Of a stretch of DNA of 64,000 bases, positions 1-9,344 are shown one piece after another. The notes beneath the pieces were generated by a model, which ran no database searches, was not told where the DNA came from, and saw nothing but the letters and a program-made list of their open reading frames with translations. Source of the stretch: Antarctobacter aquimaris (GTDB lineage Bacteria; Pseudomonadota; Alphaproteobacteria; Rhodobacterales; Rhodobacteraceae). Position numbers and translations under genes: made by a program. The stretch is taken from the NCBI RefSeq assembly GCF_900184945.1, contig NZ_FXYF01000001.1:310001-374000 (forward strand). The letters are read 5' to 3'. Positions within the stretch are counted from its first letter, which is position 1; the number at the start of each line of letters is the position of its first letter.

Positions 1-28
1 GCCCCCGTTTTTTATCGGGCAACGGCCG

Positions 29-427
29 CTAGAACAGGGTCAGAACGACTCCCATCAGCGCGCAGGCCAGCGTCGCATAGCCGCCGTCGATCAGCGTCAG
101 CCGCCAGGGCCGCATTCCGTAGAGATTGTTGATCGCCACCCAGGGCGAGATCAGGAACAGCCCGATCCCGGCCCCGGACACCAGCCCCGCACCCAAAGTC
201 ACGATCCCGGCCGCCCCGAAGATGTGCCGCATCATCCCGGCCACGATCAGCTGCATGACGAAGGTCGTGGCAAAGATCGCCGGGCTCTGGCCACCCTCCG
301 GCTTGCCGTCGGCATCCCGGTTGATTCCGGCGGCAACCATCCACGGCTCGGCCAGCACCATGTACCACACCGCCCCGGCGGCGAATCCGACGCCCGCGGC
401 GACGATCACGTTGATGAGTTCCAGCAT
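29..427 (-). CDS. DUF1761-type small membrane protein
   Basis: Encodes 132 residues. The start at 427 is chosen over upstream in-frame codons because a strong GGGAGGA ribosome-binding site lies just before it and the protein then opens directly into a hydrophobic helix. Four hydrophobic segments are visible (about residues 3-25, 50-70, 75-97 and 110-130), with a W-Y-x-V motif at the end of the first, the pattern of DUF1761-type inner-membrane proteins. The family has no established biochemical role. The gene is separated from the EVE gene by about 110 bp, so it is probably its own unit or the end of the minus-strand housekeeping run. Family assignment rests on remembered pattern only. Confidence 0.7.
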   Translation of the reverse strand: MLELINVIVAAGVGFAAGAVWYMVLAEPWMVAAGINRDADGKPEGGQSPAIFATTFVMQLIVAGMMRHIFGAAGIVTLGAGLVSGAGIGLFLISPWVAINNLYGMRPWRLTLIDGGYATLACALMGVVLTLF

Positions 428-541
428 GGCAGTCCTCCCCTGTCCGGCCGGCACGGCTGCTGCGCCCGGCTCTTGCTGGCGCTCAGTATAGGGGACAGTC
501 TGCGCAGACCCCAAGCCCGCTGAACGCAGCCATTCGCCCGT

Positions 542-957
<416 letters not shown>

Positions 958-961
<4 letters not shown>

Positions 962-1239
962 CCGATCACCCGTTTCCACGCGGTCAGCGTGACGCTGTCG
1001 AACAGCCCGGCCTTGGCGTAGGGGTCGTTTGCGGCCCAGTCTTGGGCGGCGGCAATGTCGGTCACGTCGAGGATGATCAGCGATCCCTTCATCTCGCCCG
1101 CATCGTCCAGCAGCGGACCGGCCTGTGCGACGACGCCGGTCGCCTTGATGTAGTCGAGATGCGCGTCGCGGGTGTCCTTGCGGATCTGGAGCGCGCCGGG
1201 TTTGTCGTGGGCGATCAGGGCAATCAGCATGTCATTCAT
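958..1239 (-). CDS. YciI family protein
   Basis: 93-residue ferredoxin-like alpha/beta protein of the YciI family. Visible family features are the opening strand L-I-A-L-I-A-H-D, the R-x-x-H-L-D-Y-I helix around residues 23-31 with its conserved histidine, the G-P-L-L-D-D segment (41-46) with the conserved aspartate, and the F-x-x-D-P-Y-like stretch here written A-N-D-P-Y-A. YciI proteins are small dimers proposed to use a His-Asp pair; only a few members have a known reaction, so no function is assigned. The start overlaps the end of gpsA by 8 bp and its stop overlaps the EVE start, so all are co-translated. Confidence 0.85.
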
Positions 1240-2182
1240 CCTTGAGGGGGCGGGAAAGAAGGGTGTCCATCGCCTGCCGGACCGTCAGGCGACCCTGGGT
1301 CAGGTCGGACACGGCGGTGCAGACCGGCAGCGGCAGGTCCAGGTCGCGCGCGAGCTGCGCTGCGGCGCGGGCGGTGGCGGCGCCCTCGACCGTCACGGCG
1401 GGGTCAAAGCCTTCGCCCCGGCCCAGCGCCAGCCCGAAGCGGTAATTGCGCGACAGGTCCGAGGTGCAGGTCAGCGTCAGGTCGCCGAGGCCCGAAAGGC
1501 CCATCAGCGTCTCCGGTTTCGCGCCCAGCCGCGCGGCAAGGCGCACCATCTCGGCAAAGCCGCGGGTCATAAGCGCGGCGCGGGCGCTGTCGCCCAGCCC
1601 GGCGCCGATGCAGACACCGCAGGCGATGGCGATCACGTTCTTCAGCGCGCCGCCCAGTTCCGCGCCGGCGGTGTCGTCGCTGCGGTAGAGCCGCAGCACC
1701 GGGGTGGACAGCTGTTCCTGCAAGGCGCGCCCGGTCGCCTCATCGCCGCAGGCCAGCGTCAGCGCCGTGGGCAGGCCACGCGCGATGTCCGCGGCAAAGC
1801 TGGGGCCGGTCAGGATGGCGGGCAGGGCCGCGGGCTTGTGCCGGGCGATCAGGGCACAGGGGCCGACGGTCTCGCTCAGGTCGATGCCCTTGCAGCAGGC
1901 GACCAGCGCCTGCCCGGTCAGCGGCGCGTCGATCACGTCCAACAGGGACGAGAGCTGCTGCATCGGCACCGCCAGAAGCAGGGTGTCGTGACGGGCGGCG
2001 GTCTCCAGGTCGGCCTCCAGCGACACCGGGTCGGGCAGGGTCACGCCGGGCAGGCGCGGGCTCTGCCGTGTCTCGGCCAGCGCGGAAACATCGCGCGCCC
2101 AGAGCGTCACCGGCCCCTTGCGCCCCAGCGCCACCGCCAGCGCGGTGCCAAAGGCGCCGCCGCCCAGGACCGTGACGCTCAT
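1232..2182 (-). CDS. gpsA: NAD(P)-dependent glycerol-3-phosphate dehydrogenase
   Basis: 316 residues, normal family length. It reduces dihydroxyacetone phosphate to sn-glycerol 3-phosphate in the cytoplasm for phospholipid synthesis. The N-terminus carries the Rossmann motif [10 protein letters not shown] (residues 7-16). The C-terminal helical domain contains [10 protein letters not shown] with the expected catalytic lysine, and the diagnostic G-D-L-T-L-T-C-T-S stretch followed by S-R-N-Y-R-F-G. The start overlaps the tsaD stop by ATGA, so it is translationally coupled to tsaD. Nothing unusual is seen. Confidence 0.96.
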   Translation of the reverse strand: MSVTVLGGGAFGTALAVALGRKGPVTLWARDVSALAETRQSPRLPGVTLPDPVSLEADLETAARHDTLLLAVPMQQLSSLLDVIDAPLTGQALVACCKGIDLSETVGPCALIARHKPAALPAILTGPSFAADIARGLPTALTLACGDEATGRALQEQLSTPVLRLYRSDDTAGAELGGALKNVIAIACGVCIGAGLGDSARAALMTRGFAEMVRLAARLGAKPETLMGLSGLGDLTLTCTSDLSRNYRFGLALGRGEGFDPAVTVEGAATARAAAQLARDLDLPLPVCTAVSDLTQGRLTVRQAMDTLLSRPLKDE

Positions 2183-3261
2183 GCTTTGGCCCCCTTCTTG
2201 CCAGAGCCGATCAGCGGTGCCGCGTCGCGGTCCAGCGGCCAGCGCGGGCGGGCGGACAGGGTCATGTCGTGGGACACGCCCGCCGCCAGAAGCTCACCCC
2301 CGGCATAGGCGATCATCGCGGCGTTGTCGGTGCACAACTTCAGCGGCGGCGCGGTAAAGCGCAGGCCGGTCTCAACGCACAGTGTCTCCAGCGCCATACG
2401 CAGGGGCGTATTGGCCGCAACGCCGCCCGCCACGGCCAGCGCCGGGGCATCGGGGGATTCGTCGAGGTAGAGGGCAACCGCCCGCCGCGCCTTTTCCGTC
2501 AGCACGTCGCGCACCGCCGCCTGGAACCCGGCGCAAAGGTCGGCCACGTCCTGTCGGTGCAGCCCGCCCTGCGCCGCGGCCAGTTGGTCGCGCTGGCGCA
2601 ACAGCGCGGTCTTGAGGCCGGAAAAGGACAGGTCACAGCCGGGGCGGTCCAGCAGCGGCCGGGGAAAACGGAAGCGGCGTTCATCGCCCTCGCGCGCCGC
2701 GGCCTCGACCGAGGGGCCGCCGGGCTGCGGCAGGCCCAGCAGGCGCGCGGTCTTGTCAAAGGCCTCTCCCGGCGCATCGTCGATGGTGCCGCCGAGGCGG
2801 GTGAAATCCTGCGGTCCGCGCACCACCAGGAACTGGCAGTGCCCGCCCGAGACCAGCAGCATCAGGTAGGGAAAAGGCAGGTCGTCGGTCAGGCGCGGTG
2901 TCAGCGCGTGCCCGGCCAGGTGGTTCACGCCCACCAGCGGCACGCGCAGGCCCGTGGCCAGCCCCTTGGCCAGCATCACGCCCGACAGCACCCCGCCGAT
3001 CAGCCCCGGACCGGCGGTCACCGCCACGGCATCGACCTCGGACAACGCCACCCCGGCCGTCTCCAACGCCTCTTCGACGCAGAGGGCCAGCACCTCGGCA
3101 TGGGCGCGCGCGGCGATCTCGGGGACCACCCCGCCAAAGGAATCGTGCAGCGCCGCCTGCCCGCGCACGACAGAGGCCAGCACCTCGCGCCCACGCAGCA
3201 GGGCGGCGGCGCTGTCGTCGCAGCTGCTCTCGATACCCAGGATCAGCGGCGCGGTCATCAT
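2179..3261 (-). CDS. tsaD: tRNA N6-adenosine threonylcarbamoyltransferase TsaD
   Basis: 360 residues. TsaD transfers the threonylcarbamoyl group to A37 of ANN-decoding tRNAs with TsaB and TsaE. The ASKHA-type fold is evident: [14 protein letters not shown] at residues 8-21, the metal-binding HLAGH motif with H114 and H118, and [11 protein letters not shown] at about 135-145. The third region with N and D metal ligands appears as C-T-D-N-A-A-M-I near the C-terminus. Two adjacent ATG codons begin the frame; the first is used here. It heads the minus-strand run and is divergent from hemD over 70 bp, the usual arrangement in Rhodobacteraceae. Confidence 0.96.
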   Translation of the reverse strand: MMTAPLILGIESSCDDSAAALLRGREVLASVVRGQAALHDSFGGVVPEIAARAHAEVLALCVEEALETAGVALSEVDAVAVTAGPGLIGGVLSGVMLAKGLATGLRVPLVGVNHLAGHALTPRLTDDLPFPYLMLLVSGGHCQFLVVRGPQDFTRLGGTIDDAPGEAFDKTARLLGLPQPGGPSVEAAAREGDERRFRFPRPLLDRPGCDLSFSGLKTALLRQRDQLAAAQGGLHRQDVADLCAGFQAAVRDVLTEKARRAVALYLDESPDAPALAVAGGVAANTPLRMALETLCVETGLRFTAPPLKLCTDNAAMIAYAGGELLAAGVSHDMTLSARPRWPLDRDAAPLIGSGKKGAKA

Positions 3262-3331
3262 GCGTTTCCGTTGCGTTGCATGGCGGCAGCAGGTACCACC
3301 GCAGCGCGCGCCTCACAATCCCGGAGACCGG

Positions 3332-4051
3332 ATGCCCGACCCGCTGCCCGTGCTCCTTCTGACCCGGCCAAGGGACACCTCGGAGCGGTTCGCGCGGGTG
3401 CTGGAGGCGCGGGGCCAGCGGTTTCGCGCCGTTATTTCTCCGCTGTTCTCGATCGCGGTGCAGGGGCCTTTGCCCGATGCCTCGGCGATGCGTGGCCTGA
3501 TCTTCACCTCCGCCAACGGGGTCGAGTCCTGGCGCGCGCTGGGCGGACGCACGGATCTGCCGGTCTGGTGTGTGGGCGACGCCACCGCCGCCGCCGCCCG
3601 GGCCGCCGGGATGACGGCGCAGAGCGCCGGAGGCACCGCCGACGACCTCGTCGCCTGGCTGTCGCGGTCGCGGCCGCCTGCACCGCTGTTGCACCTGCAC
3701 GGCAGCAATGCGCGCGGCGCCGTCGCCGACCGGCTGACCGAGGCCGGTTTGCCCTGTACCTCGGCGGTGATCTACGACCAGCCCGCGCAGCCGCTGACCG
3801 CCGAAGCACACGCCGCGCTGGCCGGGATTGCGCCCGTCGTGGCCCCGGTGTTTTCGCCGCGCACGGGGAAATTGCTGGCAGATCAGCCGGTCAAAGCGCC
3901 TCTTCTTGTCGCGGCCATGAGTGAAGCTGTGGTCAAGGCGCTCGCATCCCTGCATAAACGGGAACTGAAAGTGGCCCTGCGGCCCGAGTCGGAGGCCATG
4001 ACGGATGTCGTGTGCGATCTTCTCGACCGGGCGGCGACGGGCAAATATTGA
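3332..4051 (+). CDS. hemD: Uroporphyrinogen-III synthase
   Basis: 239 residues from the ATG at 3332, which follows GGAGACC and sits where the family start is expected; the frame is open further upstream only as antisense to tsaD. The enzyme closes and inverts ring D of hydroxymethylbilane in tetrapyrrole synthesis. Visible features are the opening L-L-L-T-R-P-R-D-T-S, the F-T-S-A-N-G-V hinge motif (about residues 55-61), V-G-D-A-T-A in the second domain and a weakly conserved C-terminal half, as usual for this divergent family. It leads the plus-strand run with the mitofilin-like gene and hemY. Confidence 0.88.
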   Translation: MPDPLPVLLLTRPRDTSERFARVLEARGQRFRAVISPLFSIAVQGPLPDASAMRGLIFTSANGVESWRALGGRTDLPVWCVGDATAAAARAAGMTAQSAGGTADDLVAWLSRSRPPAPLLHLHGSNARGAVADRLTEAGLPCTSAVIYDQPAQPLTAEAHAALAGIAPVVAPVFSPRTGKLLADQPVKAPLLVAAMSEAVVKALASLHKRELKVALRPESEAMTDVVCDLLDRAATGKY

Positions 4052-4099
4052 TCCGGTCCACTTGCCGGGACCGTAGAGGCTTGAGGGGGGTGTGACCAC

Positions 4100-5530
4100 G
4101 TGGCGAAGTCGAAACAGGATAAGTCCGCAGACAAGGACACGGCCGAGGACAAGGTGCCGGAGGCCGAAACGCTGAACCCGGACACCCCGTCCGACACGCC
4201 CGAGACGGTCGCGGACGCGCCCGACACGCTGGCGGCGGAGGCTGATTCGATTGCCCCCGAGGACACGCCAGATGCGGCTGACCCCGCGGACATCCCGCCC
4301 GACAATGCGCCGGATGACGGCGCCGACGTGGCTTCGGCCGAGGCGGACGACACCCTGGGGGCCGACACGGTCCCGCCCGGAGCTTCGCCCGAGCCGGAGA
4401 CCGAGCGCGCCGTATTTGCCGCCGCACCCGAGCCGCAGGTGATCCGCGAAACCGTGGTGCAGCGCAAGGGCGGCTTTGTGCCGATGCTGCTGGGCGGTGT
4501 CGTGGCCGCCGGCCTGGGCTATGTCGCAGGGGCCTATCCCGACCTGCCCTTCATGGCGCCCGCCGAGGCGGTCGAAGACCCCTTCGTGGCCGAAACCAAC
4601 GCCGCGCTACTGGCTCAGGCCGAACAGATCGCGGCGCTGTCCGGGCGCGCCGACGAGACCGCCGCCGCCGTCGCCACCATCGACCTTGCGCCGATCACGG
4701 CGTCTGTGACCCAGATCCAGGGCGCGCTGGGCGAGATCGGCGCCACGGTCGATGCTCTGGACGCGTCGGTCGCCGGCCTGTCGGCGCAGTTGACCGCGCT
4801 GGATGCACGCCTGACCGAGGTCGAGAAACAGCCGCTCAAGGATGCCGTCGCGCCCGAGGCGATCGCCGCCTACGAACGCGAGATCGACGCGCTCAAGACC
4901 GACGTCGCCGCGCAGCAGGCCGCCATCGCCGCCGCGCAAAAGGCGCAGCTGGACACGCTCGAGGCGGCCCGGGCCGAGATCGAGGCCATCGCCGCCCGCG
5001 CCCGCCAGGCCGAGGCCAGCGCCAGCGATCGCGCCACGCTGGCCGCCAGCCGCGCCGCGCTGGCGGACCTGACCACGCGCGCCCGCGACGGCCGCCCCTA
5101 TGCCGAGCCGCTGGCGGTGTTGACGGCGAACGGCGTCGCCGTGCCCGCCCCGCTGGCCGAGGGCGCGGCCGAGGGCCTGCCGACGACCGCGCAGCTGATC
5201 TCGACCTTTCCCGACGTTGCCCGCGGCGCCCTGACCGCCGCCCGCGCCGCTGGCGAAGGCGGGGCCGAGCCGGGGTCCGTCACCGGTTTCCTGCAGAGGC
5301 AACTGGGCGCTCGGTCGGTCACGCCGCGCGACGGCGACGATCCCGACGCGGTGCTGTCGCGCGCCGAGGCGGCGCTGCGCGGCGGCGACCTGGACACCAC
5401 GCTGTCCGAGCTCGCCAGCCTGCCGGAGGCGGCACAAACCGTAATGTCCGATTGGGTGGCCCAGGCCCAGCTGCGGCGCGACGCGCTCGCCGCCGCGGCT
5501 GAACTCACCCAGGAACTGAACCAGGAATAA
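4100..5530 (+). CDS. Mitofilin-like inner-membrane coiled-coil protein
   Basis: 476 residues from a GTG start preceded by GAGGGGGG. Layout: a low-complexity acidic, Pro/Ala/Thr-rich N-terminus (1-115), a single membrane helix (about 128-150), then a long alanine-rich coiled coil (about 165-325) and a compact C-terminal helical domain. This architecture and its place between hemD and hemY match the COG4223/mitofilin-related proteins of Alphaproteobacteria, proposed relatives of mitochondrial Mic60 that shape inner-membrane folds. Seen: the segment layout. Known: the conserved hemD-x-hemY neighbourhood. Inferred: a membrane-organising role linked to heme/respiratory membranes. Confidence 0.82.
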   Translation: MAKSKQDKSADKDTAEDKVPEAETLNPDTPSDTPETVADAPDTLAAEADSIAPEDTPDAADPADIPPDNAPDDGADVASAEADDTLGADTVPPGASPEPETERAVFAAAPEPQVIRETVVQRKGGFVPMLLGGVVAAGLGYVAGAYPDLPFMAPAEAVEDPFVAETNAALLAQAEQIAALSGRADETAAAVATIDLAPITASVTQIQGALGEIGATVDALDASVAGLSAQLTALDARLTEVEKQPLKDAVAPEAIAAYEREIDALKTDVAAQQAAIAAAQKAQLDTLEAARAEIEAIAARARQAEASASDRATLAASRAALADLTTRARDGRPYAEPLAVLTANGVAVPAPLAEGAAEGLPTTAQLISTFPDVARGALTAARAAGEGGAEPGSVTGFLQRQLGARSVTPRDGDDPDAVLSRAEAALRGGDLDTTLSELASLPEAAQTVMSDWVAQAQLRRDALAAAAELTQELNQE

Positions 5531-5541
5531 GGGTCCGAACC

Positions 5542-7083
5542 ATGCTTTGGTCACTCATCAAGATCTTTGTGTTCGTCGCGCTGGTCGCGGCTCTGACCCT
5601 TGGCGCCGGCTACCTGCTCGAAAGCGAGGGTGGCGCGAAGATCACCGTCGCCGGGATGGAATACAACCTGGGGCCGCTGCAATCGGTCATCGCCGCGGTC
5701 ATCATTGTGCTGCTGGTCTGGGTCTTCTTCAAGCTGTTCGGCCTGATCATCGCGACGCTGAAATTCATCAACGGCGACGACACCGCGCTCAGCCGCTACT
5801 TTGACCGCAACCGCGAACGCAAGGGCTACGAGGCGCTGTCCGAAGGCATGATGGCGCTGGCCTCCGGCGAAGGACGCCTGGCCATCGCCAAGGCGACCAA
5901 GGCCGAGAAATACCTGCACAAGCCCCAGCTGACCGACCTGATCACCGCCCAGGCGGCCGAGATGGTGGGCGACACCAAGAAGGCCGAGGAAGTCTACAAG
6001 CGCCTGCTCAAGGACGACGCCACACGTTTTGTCGGCATCCGCGGCATCATGAAGCAAAAGCTGGCCTCGGGCGACACCACCACCGCGCTGCAACTGGCCG
6101 AGCGCGCCTTTGCGATCAAGCCCAAGCACAGCGAGGTGCAGGACACGCTGCTCCAGCTTCAGGCCGAAAAGCACGACTGGGCCGGCGCGCGCAAGACGCT
6201 GGCCGCCAAGCTCAAGCACGGCACCCTGCCACGCGACGTCTACAGGCGCCGCGACGCGGTGCTGGCCTTGTCCGCCGCCACCGAGATCGACGACATCGAG
6301 GCCAGCGGCAAGGCCGCCGAGAGCGCGATCGAGGCCAACCGCGCCTCGCCCGACCTGGTGCCCGCCGCCGCCATCGCCGCCCGCGCCTTTTCCGAGCAGG
6401 GGCGCAAGCGCAACGCGATCAAGGTGCTCAAGAAGGCCTGGGAATCGCATCCGCACCCGGATCTTGCCGCGGCCTTTGCCGCCATCGAGCCGGACGAGAC
6501 CCCCGAGGCCCGCGTCAACCGCTTCATCCAGCTGACCCGCATCCAGCCCGAGCACCGCGAGACGCGACTGCTGAAGGCCGAGTTGAACCTCGCGGCCGAG
6601 AACTTCCCCGAGGCGCGGCGTGCGCTGGGCGACCTTGTGGAAAAGGATCCGGATGCCCGCGTGCTGGCGATCATGGCGGCGATCGAAAAGGGCGAAGGCG
6701 CGCCGGACCGGGTGATCCGCGGCTGGCTGGCCAAGGCGCTGACCGCGCCGCGCGGCCCGCAGTGGGTCTGCGACAAGTGCAACACCATCCACGCCGAATG
6801 GCGGCCGATCTGCTCGAACTGCTCGGCCTTCGACACGCTCAGCTGGACGACACCGCCGCAGTCCGAGGTCGTTCTGCCCGCCGGGGCCAACATGCTGCCG
6901 CTGATCGTCGGCGCGCTGGAGGACAAGGCCTCCGACGCCAAGGAGGAAACCGCCGACATCATCGACATCGGTCCCAAGTCGACGTCCTCCACCGCGGCGG
7001 CCGGCGCGAGACCCGGCCGGCCCGAGCCGGAGGACGCCGAAGTCATCAACGTGGACCAACCTGCCCGGGAAGGCGCAAAATAA
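5542..7083 (+). CDS. hemY: HemY-type TPR membrane protein
   Basis: 513 residues. Two membrane helices at the N-terminus (about 3-24 and 47-72) precede a long helical region with tetratricopeptide character, the HemY_N layout. Near residues 408-435 is a zinc-ribbon-like W-V-C-D-K-C followed by I-C-S-N-C, an addition typical of alphaproteobacterial HemY, and then a disordered C-terminal tail. The protein is linked to late tetrapyrrole synthesis by genome context rather than by a known catalytic activity; it is unrelated to the Bacillus protoporphyrinogen oxidase of the same name. Only 11 bp separate it from the mitofilin-like gene. Confidence 0.92.
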   Translation: MLWSLIKIFVFVALVAALTLGAGYLLESEGGAKITVAGMEYNLGPLQSVIAAVIIVLLVWVFFKLFGLIIATLKFINGDDTALSRYFDRNRERKGYEALSEGMMALASGEGRLAIAKATKAEKYLHKPQLTDLITAQAAEMVGDTKKAEEVYKRLLKDDATRFVGIRGIMKQKLASGDTTTALQLAERAFAIKPKHSEVQDTLLQLQAEKHDWAGARKTLAAKLKHGTLPRDVYRRRDAVLALSAATEIDDIEASGKAAESAIEANRASPDLVPAAAIAARAFSEQGRKRNAIKVLKKAWESHPHPDLAAAFAAIEPDETPEARVNRFIQLTRIQPEHRETRLLKAELNLAAENFPEARRALGDLVEKDPDARVLAIMAAIEKGEGAPDRVIRGWLAKALTAPRGPQWVCDKCNTIHAEWRPICSNCSAFDTLSWTTPPQSEVVLPAGANMLPLIVGALEDKASDAKEETADIIDIGPKSTSSTAAAGARPGRPEPEDAEVINVDQPAREGAK

Positions 7084-7094
7084 CGCTTTTCCTC

Positions 7095-7122
7095 GCGCGG
7101 GCCGTTTGCTAATAGCCCGCGC
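7095..7122 (+). terminator. GC-rich hairpin between hemY and tRNA-Thr
   Basis: A perfect 8-bp inverted repeat, GCGCGGGC at 7095-7102 and GCCCGCGC at 7115-7122, brackets a 12-nt AT-rich loop immediately after the hemY stop and 6 bp before the tRNA. It has no following T-run, so it could be a weak terminator for hemY, a processing signal ahead of the tRNA, or part of the tRNA promoter region (the loop contains TAATA). Confidence 0.35.
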
Positions 7123-7128
7123 ACCAGT

Positions 7129-7204
7129 GCCGGTGTAGCTCAGCTGGTAGAGCACGTCATTCGTAATGATGGGGTCGGGGGTTCGAGTCCCTTCACCGGC
7201 ACCA
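7129..7204 (+). tRNA. tRNA-Thr (anticodon CGT)
   Basis: A complete 76-nt cloverleaf can be folded by eye. The acceptor stem GCCGGTG pairs with CACCGGC, the D arm is GCTC/GAGC, and the anticodon stem CGTCA/TGATG holds the loop TTCGTAA with CGT at 7162-7164. The T arm is GGGGG-TTCGAGT-CCCTT, and ACCA is genome-encoded at 7201-7204. The anticodon CGT reads ACG threonine codons. No integrase or duplicated 3-prime end is seen nearby, so nothing marks it as an occupied attachment site. Confidence 0.97.
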
Positions 7205-7331
7205 CTTCTCCCGGAAAGCCCTTGGCGCTTCCCTCTCGGGGGCCCGACACGGCGCTGGTCTCAGCGGACATGGGCGGCCACGTGCCCTTTTTGCCCGCGC
7301 GTCGCGGCCCTCTCTCTCCGCCGCCGCCGTC

Positions 7332-7345
7332 TAAGACCTTAGGAC
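7332..7345 (+). promoter_or_regulatory. Half-conserved copy of the PQQ-island palindrome upstream of the response regulator
   Basis: TAAGACCTTAGGAC lies about 75 bp before the regulator start. It resembles TACGACCTTAGGCG at 45541 and TTAGACCTTGGTCG at 41872 within the PQQ island, and the left half of the full palindrome CGACC-TT-GGTCG. It may be an autoregulatory binding site for the regulator at 7416. The remaining sequence between the tRNA and this site shows no other recognisable element. Confidence 0.4.
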
Positions 7346-7415
7346 AAGTGTGGCGCCACCTTGCCTTTGCTAGGATCATCTGACACGACTTCAGGCGGTT
7401 CAGGGGAGGGGAGCG

Positions 7416-8114
7416 TTGCCAGAGCCAGACCATCATCGGCGTTTCGCCTCCGCGCTGATCGTCGATGATCATCCGCTGTTCTGCGACGCGCTTGCCATGA
7501 CGCTCAAGACCGTCGCCGGGATCGAGGAGATCGAGACCGCCAGCCTGCTGTCGGACGCGCTGGACGCGCTGGACGAAGGCGCGCACCCGGATGTCATCGT
7601 ACTGGACCTCAACCTGCCCGACGTGAACGGGCTGGACGGGCTGATCCGGCTCAAGACCGCCGCCGGGGGCACGCCGGTCGTGGTCGTTTCGTCGATGGCG
7701 GACAACCGGATGGTCAGTTCGGTCATGCGGGCGGGCGCGCGCGGCTTTGTCCCCAAGCACAGCCAGCGCGGCATCTTCCGCCAGGCCTTTGACGCGCTGT
7801 CGCGCAACGAGGTGTTCCTGCCCGAGGGATTCGTCGACGTGGCCGACGCCGGCTTTCCCGGCGACACGCCGGACGACGCGGTGTCGCGGCTGTCGACGCT
7901 GACCAACCAGCAGGCGCGGATCCTGCAACTGATCTGCGAGGGCAAGCTGAACAAGCAGATCGCCTATGACCTGTCGATCGCCGAAACCACGGTCAAGGCG
8001 CATGTCACCGCCATCATGCGCAAGCTGGGCGTCCAGAGCCGGACGCAGGCCGTCCTGCTGGCCGGTGAGGCGAGCTTTTCGAACCTCTTGCCAAAACAGG
8101 CCGACCCTTCATAA
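7416..8114 (+). CDS. LuxR/NarL-type response regulator
   Basis: 232 residues from a TTG start preceded by the strong site GGGGAGGGGAG. The receiver domain (about 12-130) shows the acidic pair D17-D18 and the phosphoacceptor D64 in V-L-D-L-N-L-P-D. The C-terminal GerE/LuxR helix-turn-helix (about 165-225) has L-T-x-x-Q-A-R-I-L, K-x-I-A-Y-D-L and V-K-A-H-V-T-A-I-M-R-K-L. It heads an operon with a FIST sensor and a hybrid kinase. This set resembles the regulators that control PQQ-dependent alcohol oxidation in pseudomonads and Paracoccus (ErbR/FlhR type); that link is inferred from domains and the shared promoter motif, not from an alignment. Confidence 0.92.
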   Translation: MPEPDHHRRFASALIVDDHPLFCDALAMTLKTVAGIEEIETASLLSDALDALDEGAHPDVIVLDLNLPDVNGLDGLIRLKTAAGGTPVVVVSSMADNRMVSSVMRAGARGFVPKHSQRGIFRQAFDALSRNEVFLPEGFVDVADAGFPGDTPDDAVSRLSTLTNQQARILQLICEGKLNKQIAYDLSIAETTVKAHVTAIMRKLGVQSRTQAVLLAGEASFSNLLPKQADPS

Positions 8115-8156
8115 TCGCCCTCCAGACATAAGGGAAAATCCCGGGGAGGAGACCCG

Positions 8157-9344
8157 ATGGACGGAAACGGCACTCCGTCCGCGGGCGGCGTCTGGGACGA
8201 CGCCATACTGCGGACCGCCTGCGTCGATCTCGACGCGCCGGACCCGATCGACACGCTCGTGGATGCGCTGGGAACCGGGCCTTTCGCGCTCGTCGCGCTG
8301 TTTTGCAGCCCCACTGCGCGCTTTCCGGACCTGATCGCCCAGGCGCAGGCCCGGCTGGCCGGGGCGCAGGTGATGGCCTGCACCACCGCCGGAGAGATCG
8401 CCATGGGCGCCGGCTATTGCGAGGGCACCCTGGTGGCCGTCGCGCTGCCGTGCCTCTGCTTCGAGGCCGAGGTGCTGCTGTTCGATGATCTGGACCACTT
8501 CACCAGCGAGGATCTTGTCGAACGGACGATCCGTGTCCGCGCCGGGCTGACCGACCGCGCGCCGGACATGCCGCATGAATTCGCTTTCCTGATGGTCGAC
8601 GGGCTGTCGATGCAGGAGGACAAGCTGGCCTCGTCTTTGACGGCGGGACTGGGGGCGACCCAGCTGTTCGGCGGGTCGGCCGGGGACGGGGTGCGGTTCG
8701 AACACACCTATGTCGGGCTGAACGGGCAGGTGCACGAACGCGCCGCGGTGCTGGCGCTGGTGCGCAGCCGCTGCCGGGTGCGCGTGTTCACGCTCAATCA
8801 TTTCACCCCCACCGATCTGCGCATGGTGGTGACCAGTGCCGACCCCTCGCGCCGCCTCGTCCACCAGATCAACGCCGAACCGGCCGCGCGCGAACTGGGG
8901 CGCCTGCTGGGCAAGGACCCGAACCAGATCGACACCTTCACCTTTGCCGACAATCCGATGGTGGTTCGGCTGGGCGGCAGCCACCATGTCCGCGCCATCA
9001 AGCGTGTGACCGAAGACGGCGACCTGGAGTTCTTTTCCGCCATCGACGAAGGGCTGGTGCTGACCCTGGCCGAGGCCGCCCCGATCACCGAACACCTGGA
9101 CGCCGAACTGTCCAAGCTGTCGGCCAACGGCGCGCCGGCGGCGATCCTTGCCTGCGACTGTGTCCTGCGGCGGATCGAGGCCGAGAAGAAACAGCAGAAA
9201 CGCGGGCTGGACACGGTGCTGGCGCGGCACCGGGTGACCGGCTTTTCGACCTACGGCGAACAGATCAACGGCATGCATGTCAACCAGACCATGACCGGCG
9301 TGGCGATCTACCCCCCGGACGGTGGACCGTGCAAAGAGACATGA
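8157..9344 (+). CDS. FIST-domain sensor protein (NosP-like)
   Basis: 395 residues, well-placed ribosome-binding site GGGGAGGAG. The FIST N and C domains fill the protein. Recognisable parts are the M-A-C-T-T-A-G-E-I segment (about 75-83), a G-G-S-A-G-D-G motif (about 173-179) and a C-terminal region ending in T-G-F-S-T-Y-G-E-Q. FIST proteins are ligand sensors that work on partner kinases or cyclases; in Pseudomonas the FIST protein NosP is encoded beside the hybrid kinase NahK and responds to nitric oxide. The same pairing is seen here, as the kinase gene overlaps the stop codon. Ligand and heme binding cannot be judged from the sequence. Confidence 0.88.
   Translation: MDGNGTPSAGGVWDDAILRTACVDLDAPDPIDTLVDALGTGPFALVALFCSPTARFPDLIAQAQARLAGAQVMACTTAGEIAMGAGYCEGTLVAVALPCLCFEAEVLLFDDLDHFTSEDLVERTIRVRAGLTDRAPDMPHEFAFLMVDGLSMQEDKLASSLTAGLGATQLFGGSAGDGVRFEHTYVGLNGQVHERAAVLALVRSRCRVRVFTLNHFTPTDLRMVVTSADPSRRLVHQINAEPAARELGRLLGKDPNQIDTFTFADNPMVVRLGGSHHVRAIKRVTEDGDLEFFSAIDEGLVLTLAEAAPITEHLDAELSKLSANGAPAAILACDCVLRRIEAEKKQQKRGLDTVLARHRVTGFSTYGEQINGMHVNQTMTGVAIYPPDGGPCKET

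Noticed and set aside
1-28. Possible terminator at the window edge (GCCCG / CGGGC around TTTTTTAT)
   Set aside because: The T-run is inside the loop, not after the stem, and the stem is only five base pairs. The gene it would serve, ending at 29, is too close.
1172-2308. Long plus-strand open frames opposite gpsA and tsaD
   Set aside because: They are Arg/Gly/Gln-rich antisense shadows of GC-rich genes, with no motif and no ribosome-binding site; the same applies to the long antisense frames at 12121-15588, 19481-22597 and 28042-30429.
7129-7204. tRNA-Thr as an integration site for a genomic island
   Set aside because: No integrase, no duplicated tRNA end and no shift in base composition follow; the next genes look native.
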